64,000 bases of DNA from Sepiola atlantica (lineage: Eukaryota; Mollusca; Cephalopoda; Sepiida; Sepiolidae). Shown here in pieces: positions 12,501-22,910 of the stretch. Under the pieces are notes generated by a model. It was not told the origin of the DNA. It saw nothing but the letters and a program-made list of their open reading frames with translations, and made no database searches. Numbering within the stretch: the first letter of the stretch is position 1; each line of letters begins with the position of its first letter. The DNA lies in assembly GCA_963556195.1 (NCBI GenBank), contig OY744525.1, positions 28,010,769 through 28,074,768 of the forward strand, read 5' to 3'. The translations under genes and the position numbers were made by a program.

Positions 12501-13198
12501 GTGGGAGGAAGATGAATAGAACCGTCGTGATTAGGGTGCTGACTAATCAAATCGCACTTTCCGACCTTGTGTCACATTTTACTTTGTGGGAGGAAGATAA
12601 ATAGAACCGTCGTGATTAGGGTGCTGACTTATCAAATCGCACTTTCCGACCTTGTGTCACATTTTACTTTGTGGGAGGAAGATAAATAGAACCGTCGTGA
12701 TTAGGGTGCTGACTTATCAAATCCCACTTTCCGACCTTGTGTCACATTTTACTTTGTGGGAGGTAGATAAATAGAACCGTCGTGATTAGGGTGCTGACTA
12801 ATCAAATCGCACTTTCCGACCTTGTGTCACATTTTACTTTGTGGGAGGAAGATGAATAGAACCGTCGTGATTAGGGTGCTGACTAATCAAATCGCACTTT
12901 CCGACCTTGTGTCACATTTTACTTTGTGGGAGGTAGATAAATAGAACCGTCGTGATTAGGGTGCTGACTTATCAAATCGCACTTTCCGACCTTGTGTCAC
13001 ATTTTACTTTGTGGGAGGTAGATAAATAGAACCGTCGTGATTAGGGTGCTGACTTATCAAATCCCACTTTCCGACTTTGTGTCACATTTTACTTTGTGGG
13101 AGGAAGATAAATAGAACCGTCGTGATTAGGGTGCTGACTAATCAAATCGCACTTTCCGACCTTGTGTCACATTTTACTTTGTGGGAGGTAGATAAATA
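6561..13198. repeat. 85-bp satellite array, 78 units with trimeric higher-order structure
   Basis: Unit begins GATAAATAGAACCGTCGTGA and ends TTTACTTTGTGGGAGGAA. The first unit starts at 6561 and a truncated 79th at 13191, a difference of 6630 = 78 x 85, so there is no net indel over the whole array. Diagnostic sites (GATAAAT/GATGAAT, GACTTATC/GACTAATC, ATCCCAC/ATCGCAC, CCGACTTTG/CCGACCTTG, AGGAA/AGGTA) cycle mostly as a trimer of 255 bp, with GATGAAT at 6646, 6901, 7156, 7411 and 7666. Regularity weakens toward the 3' end. There are no spacers between units, so it is not a CRISPR. Confidence 0.97.
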
Positions 13199-13916
13199 CT
13201 CGTTGTGATAAACACAAACTACTAATGCAATAAACCTTCAACATTACCGTGCCGTTTCCATCCATCTTTCACCTACTGCTTTCAGTGCCTACTCCATCTC
13301 ACTCCTGCACCAGCTTCCTGCAGTGCCAGCTCCAGCTCACTCCTACACAAGTTTCATCCACAGGGGTAACTTGTACTCGTTTTGTCAGCCATTACAGAAT
13401 AGAAGTCTTAAGTAATTTGTAATGGTATTCTTAGTATTGTCCGCACTGAGGATTGAACCTTCAACCTCACTTAGAACTGATTATTGTAGCTTAGCACTTT
13501 TATCCGTTGCGCTACGGGTCTTTATGCAAGGAGGTGACACTTTACATTAAATTTACTAAACTGACTGAAGCACCTACTCAACAAACTGAAGCACCTGCTA
13601 AAGATTTAACAATTGTAAAAATAATGAAGTCTTTAGGTCTCGGTGTTGAGTATTCAATCACATTTATTTCGTCCGTCCTCTCGACTTATTCCCCAGTGGC
13701 CTCCATCCTGAATTCTATTTTTGCAATGATTTTATCATTTATGCTCAGTACCTGTTCATACCAGCATAAACGATTTTTCTTTACCTTTTTCTGAGATTAG
13801 CGTAACATTGTAACAGTGGCAAATATCAATATTTCGGACTTGGTCGAGACTGGTCAGACTCTATGAGCGATCGTCTTTCCGCTTCCTTCATCGAGGGTCA
13901 AAGTGGCATAAATTCA
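13199..13916. other. Single-copy spacer after the satellite
   Basis: Apart from the SINE-like head listed separately, this stretch resembles nothing else in the window. A 95-codon frame at 13507-13794 (plus) has no recognisable domain and overlaps the SINE-like segment, so I do not call a gene. Confidence 0.5.
13430..13522 (-). repeat. tRNA-derived SINE head
   Basis: On the minus strand, TAGCGCAACGG fits the RNA polymerase III A box and GGTTCAATCC the B box, about 55 bp apart. The start GACCCGTAGCGCAACGGATA resembles tRNA-Arg. No clean cloverleaf or acceptor closure is seen, so it is a SINE head rather than a working tRNA. Confidence 0.6.
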
Positions 13917-14042
13917 TAGTAAAAATAAAGAATTCAAAAAGTTCCTTAAACCCATGTTCTTGTACTAGTGTTCAGGGGATAGAGAATCCCAAACAGTGAC
14001 AATAGCAAATGCATCGTCTCAATATTCTATGCTTGTCTTTTT

Positions 14043-14187
14043 CATGCATTCTTTTATCACGTCCTCCCATGTTTTTCTCAGCTTTTCCCTCTGAACTGAA
14101 CCTGCTACCTAAACTGTTCTACGTCTACTAACCCAAGAACTCTCTTTCAACGTGGCCATACTATCAAAGTCTACTCTTCTGCACACT
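14043..14187 (-). pseudogene. LINE 3' fragment, inverted arm
   Basis: Reverse complement of much of 14319-14470. Read on the minus strand it covers the same LINE C-terminal region. It forms ~145-bp arms with its partner around a ~130-bp loop. Confidence 0.65.
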
Positions 14188-14580
14188 GGCGAGTGAGGGT
14201 TGAGGACATGTGTTGCATGGAGAGAAATGATATACAATGGATGAATTATGCGAATCTTAAAGACAGGTTTTGTTCTGATGATTTCAGAGGACGATTACAT
14301 CTGGACAGTCTAGGGAGATGTGTGCAGAAGAGTAGACTTTGATAGTATGGCCACATTGAAAGAATGCATGAGAGTTATTGGGTTAGTATATGTAGAATAG
14401 TTTAGGAAGCAGGTCCAGTTCACAGGGAAAGGCCAAGGAAAACATGGGAGGAAGTGATAAAAATGGACCTGAAGGATAAATAAAAACCTGGTCAGAGATA
14501 GGTTGGTTTGAAATTCAATTTCTTTATACCGTCCAACACATGCCAGAATGTTAAACAGAATATGATGATGATGTAAGGAG
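14188..14580 (+). pseudogene. LINE reverse transcriptase C-terminal fragment
   Basis: Plus-strand reading gives RGRLHLDSLGRCVQKSRL, WYGHIERM and RERPRKTWEEVIKMD. This is the typical C-terminal tail of many animal non-LTR retrotransposons (R-RW-GH-ERM ... RPRKTW). It finishes with an in-frame stop and a short (GAT)n-like tail (ATGATGATGA). Only the last ~120 codons remain. The same fragment is present at about 19175-19570 in the duplicated copy. It cannot be active. Confidence 0.65.
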
Positions 14581-16220
14581 TAATCAAAATTGTATCTTTG
14601 TAACAATTATGACTTTGTTTTTATTTGTTAATACTGTGTACTTTGGGGCAGGTCTACTATGCAACTTAAGCATCAGGACTGTTAATATGAATGGCCTACA
14701 GACAGGATTTATCAGTGCAGAATTCAATTGGCATATTATTATAAGGCCATGCAACAAAGAAGCACTTACAGTCATTGCCAGCAATAATTCTTGTGGTGTA
14801 ACTGTTACGTCTGGATGTTTATACGTTATCGGTTCAATTACAACTCAAAATATTGGAAATACGAAGTAGAACCTTTAACAGATTTATTTAGCAAACACAC
14901 TGATTGAATTGAAATGTAGAAAAACCGCTGAATGCGAGATGCTTGTTTGATCGTGAGAGCCGTTCTGTTTACTTTTCACTGTCCTCGCAGACAACTCCAA
15001 TTATCCAAGGCCGATAACTCTTTTCTTTGGTCCAAGGGAAATCACTCGATTTTGTTTCGTTAGGTTGGCCTAACAGTAACGTAATCACTCAATTAATATC
15101 TTATTCTTTATCTGTGTAATACAAAGTGAAAGGGAGACAACACAACTTTTCATTTATCGTTGGTGCAAAACTTGCTTCCCTTTGTAGAAAAACAAAATGG
15201 TTATAAAAAAAAATGCTTTTGTTTTGTTCAAGACATTACCAAATGTACTTTAGCAATTTATTTCAGCCTCCATCTCTTCTGAACTGTTTTTTTGTCTGCT
15301 AGCTTTCTTCTGCTTGAGTGGTGTGCCTGTCTGCCAGTCGCTTATTCCTCGGTGACAGAAAAAAATAACCTGCTAAATAAGATTTGTTTACATCATCTGA
15401 CGTCAGCTCTGCTGTTAATGTCTTCAACCTGATTTCCACTCACAGCTTTTTCCAGACATTAACATTCTCCTATAAAACATGCTTTCTACCTACTGACTTA
15501 CATTACAGACAAAGGAATGTTTCCACATGGTCATTTCTTTCTAAAATAATTTTTTGTTTTCTAGTCTTCATTTTGATCTTAAATTCATCTTCCGACTGTA
15601 GTATTTCTTATGTCTTCTTCCTCCTCCTCCTTCTTCTTTTATGAGTCATACATGTATATTGTTGGATATCGATCACCAAAACAACCTTTCTAATCGCACT
15701 GGGAACAACATAAACAGGAAATACATCCGGTGGCTGAACAAGACAAAGATGTCAGCTGCATAAATTGGAATTAAATACATCTGTTAACTAAAAATAAACA
15801 ATAGGTAGCTGCCTAAACATCACGTGGTGTGGTGACATGCTAGACTGGGCGTGGTACCGTTTGTAAATCCTAAAAATACGTCAAGTTCCGGGATCGCATA
15901 AATATAAGTGGAGGGTGTGTAGCAGTTTCCTACAAGCCGCCATATTGTTTAAATATCAATGACTTCTTAGCTGCCTTCTGATTGGTTCAGGCAAACTACT
16001 TTCTCCTTGGCTTGACCAATCAGTGGCCTTCTTTTAGGCGAATCTCGGATGGCTAGCATAATTATATAAACACGTGACTGCCATCCGCCCGTCCTCTTTT
16101 ACTTCTATGGCACGAGAAAACACTTCTCCCTCTTTCGTTCTTTTGCACTGCCAAACACACGTCCTCCCTCTCTGGGGACACAACAGACATTTTCCCGGGC
16201 CTTTTGGCCCTGGGTTCGAT

Positions 16221-16295
16221 AATATCAAGTCCACGTGTGTTGAAGCAGTAGCCATTGCCAAAATGGCTACTGCTTCAACACGTGGACTTGATATT
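16221..16295. repeat. 34-36-bp inverted repeat (hairpin), copy A
   Basis: Left arm 16221-16256 (AATATCAAGTCCACGTGTGT...GCCATT) and right arm 16262-16295 are reverse complements apart from a 2-nt bulge, with a 5-nt loop. An equivalent hairpin is at 21128-21202. The right-arm end CACGTGGACTTGATATTACG also occurs alone at about 17083 and 17396, next to the minisatellite. Confidence 0.92.
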
Positions 16296-16639
16296 ACGGA
16301 CACACATACTTACATACACATATGGACGCGTCCTGACACCAGCTGGGGGGGGGGGGGGCTAAAATATGCCAAGTTCCAGGGTCGCATGAATGTATGTCTA
16401 CTACAATTACTATATTTATTAAAAATGTTTATTCTTTGTGAGAATGCGATTTGAAATTAATCCTAATGTTTAATCCAACCATTTAATTTAGTGCAAATTT
16501 CCTTGGAAAAAGAATTGTTGAAATTTACTTATTGATTTGTCAATTTTTTAATGTTCTTTTTATCTTCACAATTGTTAATAGAGAATTTATATAATAATTT
16601 ATAATCTGTTTACTACTAAACTTCTGGGGGTTGGTTGTT

Positions 16640-16830
16640 TTCTTTTACGGCATATCAACCCTTTTCGGGTTATTTAATGCCGAATCCGGTCATTTTGGCA
16701 AAAGTTTTTATGCTTAAAATTCTTTATATCTTCAAATAGTATTTGGTTTGCGTGTTTTGTTTTACGGCATATCAACCCCTTTCGGGCTATTTCATGTTGA
16801 ATCCGGTCATTTTGGTAAAAGTTTTTCGGA
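16640..16830. repeat. GGCATATCAACCCTTTTCGG dispersed repeat, two units
   Basis: Two ~115-bp units of TTTTACGGCATATCAACCC, (T)TTCGGG(T/C)TATTT and CCGGTCATTTTGG(C/T)AAAAG. Further copies lie at about 17757-17950, 18163-18225 (partial), 21548-21730, 37018-37215, and inverted at 18828-18915. AACCCTTTTCGGGTT is a small dyad. The family is unknown to me. Confidence 0.8.
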
Positions 16831-16904
16831 GGGTAGAGGAAGGGAAAGGGGTTGATGGAAATTGTTTTTTGTTTTTGGCTTTGCAGAATAATTGATGTTT
16901 TTTT

Positions 16905-17395
16905 TTTCGTGTGTATACATGTGTACACATGTGTGTATAAATGAGTACACCTGTGTGCACACATGTGTGTATACATGTGTACACATGTGTGCATACATGA
17001 GTATACACCTGAGTACACACGTGTACACACGTGTACACACGAGTATACACATGAATACACACGTTTACACACGAGTATACACACGTGGACTTGATATTAC
17101 GGACACATGTGTGTACACATGTGTGTATACATCAGTATACGCGTGTATACATGAGTATACACATGAGTACACGCGTGTACACATGAGTACACACATGAAT
17201 ACACGCGTGTACACATGAGTGTACACATGAGTGTCCACATGAGTACACGCGTGTATACATGAGTATACACATGAGTACACGCGTGTACACGCGTGTACAC
17301 ACGTGCACACATGAGTATACACATGAGTACACACGTGTACACACGTGTACACACGAGTATACACATGAATACACACGTGTACACACGAGTATATA
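16905..17395. repeat. Quasi-palindromic GTGTACAC-type minisatellite, block 1
   Basis: About 40 short units such as GTGTACACAT, GAGTATACAC and GAGTACACGCGT. Most dinucleotide steps alternate purine and pyrimidine, and GTGTACAC is its own reverse complement, so both strands carry the same motifs and all frames are open (VYTHVYTR-type peptides). The block is interrupted at 17083-17105 by CACGTGGACTTGATATTACG. The ORFs are not genes. Confidence 0.92.
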
Positions 17396-18035
17396 CACGT
17401 GGACTTGATATTACGGACACACATACTTACATACACATATGGACGCGTCCTGACACCAGCTGGGAGGGGTGGCTAAAATATGTCAAGTTCCAGGGTCGCA
17501 TGAATGTATGTCTACTACAATTACTATATTTATTAAAAATGTTGATTCTTTGTGAGAATGCGATTTGAAATTAATCCTAATGTTTAATCCAACCATTTAA
17601 TTTAGTGCAAATTTCCTTGGAAAAAGAATTGTTGAAATTTACTTATTGATTTGTCAATTTTTTAATGTTCTTTTTATCTTCACAATTGTTAATAGAGAAT
17701 TTATATAATAATTTATAATCTGTTTACTACTAAACTTCTGGGGGTTGGTTGTTTTCTTTTACGGCATATCAACCCTTTTCGGGTTATTTAATTCCGAATC
17801 CGGTCATGTTGGCAAAAGTTTTATGCTTAAAATTCTTTATAACTTCAAATGTTTATTCATAGTATTTTGTTTGCGTGTTTTGTTTTACGGCATATCAACC
17901 CGTTTCGGGCTATTTCATGCTGAATCCGGTCATTTTGGTAAAAGTTTTTCGGGGGGATAGGGGTTGAGGGAAATTGTTTTTTGTTTTTGGCTTTGCAGAA
18001 TGATTGATGTTTTATTGTCTTTTCCTGTGTACACA
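17395..18035. repeat. Third, partial copy (C) of the duplicated segment
   Basis: Repeats 16278-16920 and 21186-21826, starting at the hairpin half CACGTGGACTTGATATTACG and running through CTGACACCAGCTGGGAGGGG and the GGCATATCAACCC units to the GTGTACAC array. A fourth, shorter relic is at 18085-18230. Confidence 0.88.
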
Positions 18036-18825
18036 TGTGTGTATACATGAGTACACATGTGTGTATACATAAGTACACGCGTGTACACAATTGTAAATAG
18101 AGAATTTATATAATAATTTATAATCTGTTTACTACTAAACTCTTGGGGGTTGGTTGTTTACTTTTACGGCACATCAAATATTATTTAATGCCGAATCCTG
18201 TCATTTTGGCAAAAGTTTTCATGCTTAAATTTTTTTTTACATGTGTACGCCTGTATACATACATGAGTACACATGTGTGTACAAGTGTACACTCATGTGT
18301 ACACGCGTGTACTCATGTGTACACTCATGTGTACACGCGTGTACTCATGTATACACGTGTGTGTACACATGAGTACACGCGTGTACTCATGTGTACATGA
18401 GTACACGCGTGTACACATGAGTGTACATATGAGTACACGCGTGTACACATGAGTGTACACATGTGTACACGCGTGTACTCATGTATACACGTGTGTGTAC
18501 ACATGAGTACACGCGTGTACTCAAGTGTACACTTATGTGTACACGCGTGTAATCATGTGTACACGCATGTGTACACTCATGTATACACATGTATACTCAT
18601 GTGTACACTCATGTGTACACGCGTGTACTCATGTGTACACGCATGTGTACACTCATGTATACACATGTGTACTCATGTATACACACACGTGTACACGCGT
18701 GTACTCATGTGTACACTCATGTGTACACGCGTGTACTCATGTATACACACATGTGTACACGTGTGTACTCATGTATACACACATGTGTACACATGTGTAC
18801 ACATGTATACACACATAAATTATTC
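18036..18825. repeat. Quasi-palindromic GTGTACAC-type minisatellite, block 2
   Basis: Main array 18236-18815 plus a short block at 18020-18095, separated by a relic of the duplicated segment. Units such as GTGTACACGC and GTGTACTCAT; long self-complementary stretches. Spurious frames are open on both strands. Confidence 0.92.
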
Positions 18826-18827
18826 TG

Positions 18828-18915
18828 CAAAGACAAAAACAATTTACCTCAACCCCTTTCCCTCCCTCTAACCCTCCGAAAAACTTTTACCAAAATGACC
18901 GGATTCAGCATGAAA
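18828..18915 (-). repeat. Inverted copy of the sequence bordering the minisatellite
   Basis: The reverse complement matches 17905-18000 and 16785-16885 (GAATCCGGTCATTTTGGTAA through the CTTTGCAGAATA end). The minisatellite of block 2 is thus enclosed by inverted copies of one sequence. Confidence 0.85.
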
Positions 18916-19174
18916 TAGTAAAAATCAAGAATTCCAAAAGTTCCTAATAACTCATGTTCTTGTACTAGTGTTCAGGGGGATAGAGAATCCCAAACAGTGA
19001 CAATAGCAAATGTATCGTCTCAATATTCTATGCTTGTCGTTTTCATGCATTCTTTTATCACTTTCTCCAGGTTTTTCTCAGCCCTTCCCTATGAACTGAA
19101 CCTGCTACCTAAACTGTTCTACGTCTACTAACCCAAGAACTCTCTTTCAACGTGGCCATACTATCAAACTTGTG

Positions 19175-19570
19175 CACACTGGCGAGTGAGGGTTGAGGAC
19201 ATGTGTTGCATGGAGAGAAATGATATACAATGGATGAATTATGCGAATCTTAAAGACAGGTTTTGTTCTGATGACTTCAGAGGACGATTACATCTGGACA
19301 GTCTAGGGAGATGTGTGCAGAAGAGTAGACTTTGATAGTATGGCCACATTGAAAGAATGCATGAGAGTTATTGGGTTAGTATATGTAGAATAGTTTAGGA
19401 AGCAGGTTCAGTTCAGAGAAAGGCCAAGGAAAACATGGGAGGAAGTGATAAAAATGGATATGAAGGATAAATAAAAACCTGGTCAGAGATAGGTTGGTTT
19501 TAAATTTAATTTCTTAAAGCCGTTCAACACATGCCAGAATGTTAAACAGAATATGATGATTATGTACGGA
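19175..19570 (+). pseudogene. LINE 3' fragment, duplicate in copy B
   Basis: Same C-terminal LINE tail as at 14188-14580 (KSRL, WYGHIERM, RPRKTWEEVIKMD-type reading), with a few substitutions and a small deletion at the left inverted arm (CTATCAAACTTGTGCACACT). It duplicated with its surroundings. Confidence 0.6.
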
Positions 19571-21127
19571 GTAATCAAAATTGTATCTTTGTAAAAATTA
19601 TGACTTTGTTTTTATTTGTTAATACTGTGTACTTTGGGGCAGGTCTACTATGCAACTTAAGCATCAGGACTGTTAACATGAATGGCCCACAGACAGGATT
19701 TATCAGTGCAGAATTCAATTGGCATATTATTATAAGGCCATACAACAAAGAAGCACTTACAGTCATTGCCAGCAATAATTCTTGTGGTGCAACTGTTACG
19801 TCTGGATGTTTATACGTTATCGGTTCAATTACAACTCAAAAAATTGGAAGTACGAAGTAGAACCATTAACAGATTTATTTAGCAAACACACTGATTGAAT
19901 TGAAATGTAGAAAAACCGCTGAATGCGAGATGCTTGTTTGATCATGATAGCTGTTCTGTTTATTTTTCACTGTTCTCGCAGACAACTCCAATTATCCAAG
20001 AGCGATAACTCTTTTCTTTGGTCCCAGGGAAATAACTCGATTTTGTTTCGTTTGGTTGGCCTAACAGTAACGTAATCACTCAATTAATCTCTTATTCTTT
20101 ATCTGTGTAATACAAAGTGAAAGGGAGACAACACAACTTTTCATTCATCGTTGGTGCAAAACTTGCTTCCCTTTGTAGAAAAACAAAATGGTTATAAAAA
20201 AAAATGCTTTTAATTGTTTTGTTCAAGACATTCACAAATGTACTTTAGCAATTTATTTCAGCCTCCATCTCTTCTGAACTGTTTTTTTTTGTCTGCTAGC
20301 TTCCTTCTGCTTGAGTGGTGTGCCTGTCTGGCAGTCGCTTATTCCTCGGTGACAGAAAAAAATAACCTGCTAAATAAGATTTGTTTACATCATCTGACGT
20401 CAGCTCTGCTGTTAATGTCTTCAACCTGATTTCCACTCACAGCTTTTTCCAGACATTAACATTCTCCTATAAAACATGCTTTCTACCTACTGACTTACAT
20501 TACAGACAAAGGAATGTTTCCACATGGTCATTTCTTTCTAAAATAATTTTTTGTTTTCTAGTCTTTATTTTGATCTTAAATTCATCTTCCGACTGTAGTA
20601 TTTCTTATGTCTTCTTCCTCCTCCTCCTTCTTCTTTTATGAGTCATACATGTATATTGTTGGATATCGATCACCAAAACAACCTTTCTAATCGCACTGGG
20701 AACAACATAAACAGGAAATACATCCGGTGGCTGAACAAGACAAAGATGTCAGCTGCATAAATTGGAATTAAATACATCTGTTAACTAAAAATGAACAATA
20801 GGTAGCTGTCTAAACATCACGTGGTGTGGTGACATGCTAGAATGGGCGTGGTAGCGTTTGTAAATCCTAAAAATACGTCAAGTTCCAGGATCGCATAAAT
20901 ATAAGTGGAGGGTGTGTAGCAGTTTCCTACAAGCCGCCATATTGTTTAAATATCAATGACTTCTTAGCTGCCTGCTGATTGGTTCAGGCAAACTACTTTC
21001 TCCTTGGCTTGACCAATCAGTGGAAAACACTTCTCCCTCTTTCGTTCTTTTGCACTGCCAAACACACGTCTCCCCTCTCTGGGGGCACAACAGACATTTT
21101 CCCGGGACTTTTGGCCCTGGGTTCGAT

Positions 21128-21202
21128 AATATCAAGTCCACGTGTGTTGAAGCACTAGCCATTTTGGCAATGGCTACTGCTTCAACACGTGGACTTGATA
21201 TT
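21128..21202. repeat. 34-36-bp inverted repeat (hairpin), copy B
   Basis: Arms 21128-21163 and 21169-21202 with a 5-nt loop, orthologous to the hairpin at 16221-16295. Its loop and one arm base differ from copy A. Confidence 0.9.
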
Positions 21203-21826
21203 ACGGAAACACATACTTACATACACATATGGACGCGTCCTGACACCAGCTGGGAGGGGTGGCTAAAATATGTCAAGTTCCAGGGTCACATGAATGTATG
21301 TCTACTACAATTACTATATTTATTAAAAATGTTGATTCTTTGTTGGAATGCGATTTGAAATTAATCCTAATGTTTAATCCAACCATTTAATTTAGTGCAA
21401 ATTTCCTTGGAAAAAGAATTGTTGGAATTTACTTATTGATTTGTCAATTTTTTAATGTTCTTTTTATCTTCACAATTGTTAATAGAAAATTTATATAATA
21501 ATTTATAATCTGTTTACTACTAAACTTCTGGGGGTTGGTTGTTTTCTTTTACGGCATATCAACCCTTTTCGGGTTATTTAATGCCGAATCCGGTCATTTT
21601 GGCAAAAGTGTTTACGCTTCAAATTCTTTATATCTTCAAATGGTATTTAGTTTGCGTGTTTTGTTTTACGGCATATCAACCCCTTTCGGGCTATTTCATG
21701 TTTAATCCGGTCATTTTGGTAAAAGTTTTTCGGAGGGTAGAGGGAGGGAAAGGGGTTGAGGGAAATTGTTTTTTGTTTTTGGCTTTGCAGAATGATTGAT
21801 GTTTTATTTTTTTTTCGTGTGTACAC

Positions 21827-22240
21827 ATTGTGTCCGGTTATATCAGGTCATCATGACGTCAGAGAGTAGCAGATAATTTGAAAAATAATGCAAAGTGTCG
21901 GGAAGAAATTCACTCACACTACAACCTTTTAATAGACGCTAATATTCCTCCCCTTCCCTTCCGTTATCATGATAGGCATTACCTCCTCCTTTCATGGTAA
22001 ATTGGGGGGGGGGGGGCATTCGCCGGTGTGAGCGCCTCAGGGTAAATTTGGGGAGGGGGTATCGGTATTCGCCGGATGGGCGCCTCAGGCCAAATTTGGG
22101 GGAGGGGGAGTGTCGGTATTCGCCGGCGCTCACACCTTTTTGAGAGGGTGGAGATAGTGTAGTATCTGTTGCGAGGAGAGAGTGTCAGCATTCGCCGGTG
22201 TGAGCGCCTCAGGCCAAATTTTTTCTTGGGGGGGATATTA
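21827..22240. repeat. GTGTGAGCGCCTCAGGCC module (copy 3)
   Basis: Begins TTGTGTCCGGTTATATCAGG and contains GACGTCAGAGAGTAGCAGAT and several GCATTCGCCGGTGTGAGCGC units. It matches 28487-28855 in copy 5 closely. Frames in it differ between copies. Confidence 0.85.
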
Positions 22241-22458
22241 AGCAAATCTATAATAAAGACCAATGTGCATTTATTTGTATCTCTAATAAAGGCCAATGTG
22301 CATTTATTTGTATCTCTAATAAAGGCCAATGTACATTTATTTGTATCTATAATAAAGACCAATGTGCATTTATTTGTATCTATAATAAAGACCAATGTGC
22401 ATTTATTTGCATCTATAATAAAGGCCAATGTGCATTTATTTGTATCTATAATAAAGAG
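22241..22458. repeat. 33-bp minisatellite, about 6.5 units (copy 3)
   Basis: Unit TCTATAATAAAGACCAATGT followed by GCATTTATTTGTA. Because 33 is a multiple of three, one frame per strand stays open (11-residue repeats INTNKCTLVFI-like and IKTNVHLFVSI-like). The long array of the same unit is at 28858-29522. Confidence 0.93.
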
Positions 22459-22910
22459 ATTAGGGGGTAGGGGAAAATTTTAGGGGTCAGGCCAATTTTT
22501 TTTTTTCCTCTTTTTGAACTTAAAATATTTCTCAGGGTTGTGAACTGAAAAAAAGTTCGGGGGGCGGGCTGCAGAGATTAGGGGGTCGGGGAAAATTTTA
22601 GGGGTCAGGCCAAATTTTTTAGGGGTCAGGACAAACTTTTTATAGGTCGGGCCAATTTTTTATTTTTTTTTATTTTTTTAACTAAAAATATTTCTGAGGG
22701 TTGGGAGAGAATAAAAAAAAGTTCGGGGGGGGGGTTCTGGAGAGATTGGGGGCTCGGAGATATGTTTAGAGGTCAGGACAAACTTTTTAGGGGTCGGGCC
22801 AAATTTTTTAATTTTTTGAACTAAAAATATTACTCAGGGTTGGGCGAGAGTAAAAAAAGTTGGGGGGCCTGGAGAGATTAGGGGGTCGTGGAAATTTTTA
22901 GCGGCGATAT
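22459..22910. repeat. G-rich 'AGGGGTCAGGCC' module (copy 3)
   Basis: About three units with GGGGAAAATTTTAGGGGTCA, T tracts, AAAATATTTCTCAGGGTTG and G runs up to 10. Confidence 0.85.

Larger units (their letters stand above)
13917..16920. repeat. ~3-kb duplicated segment, copy A
   Basis: Nearly identical to 18916-21826 (offset about 4.99 kb), from TAGTAAAAAT to TTTTTTCGTGTGT. Copy A keeps ~89 bp (about 16034-16122) missing from copy B, and the two differ by scattered substitutions and small indels. Contents: inverted LINE 3' fragments, AT-rich sequence, a hairpin at 16221-16295 and the GGCATATCAACCCTTTTCGG repeat. Frames such as 14609-14869 and 15384-15644 are conserved only because the DNA is duplicated. 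Confidence 0.9.
18916..21826. repeat. ~3-kb duplicated segment, copy B
   Basis: Second copy of 13917-16920. It contains the LINE-tail inverted pair (about 19046-19570), the hairpin (21128-21202) and the GGCATATCAACCC units. It lacks ~89 bp present in copy A, just after GACCAATCAGTGG. It ends where the Helitron-like modules resume (TTGTGTCCGG, 21828). Confidence 0.9.

Noticed and set aside
6561..13198. CRISPR-like regular array
   Set aside because: The 85-bp units are contiguous with no unique spacers, and the genome is eukaryotic. The same applies to the 33-, 35-, 54- and 80-bp repeats.
14609..14869. 86-codon plus frame conserved at 19600-19860
   Set aside because: Conservation is explained by the ~3-kb DNA duplication. 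No domain; substitutions include non-conservative changes (C to Y, V to A, N to S).
16034..16303. Frames across the hairpin (89 minus, 126 plus, and 112 at 21020-21358)
   Set aside because: They run through the inverted repeat (ASTRGLDIT-like peptides) and differ in length between copies because of the 89-bp deletion.
16674..18918. Many overlapping frames of VYTHVYTR/CTRVYSCV repeats
   Set aside because: Products of the GTGTACAC-type minisatellite, open in several frames on both strands.
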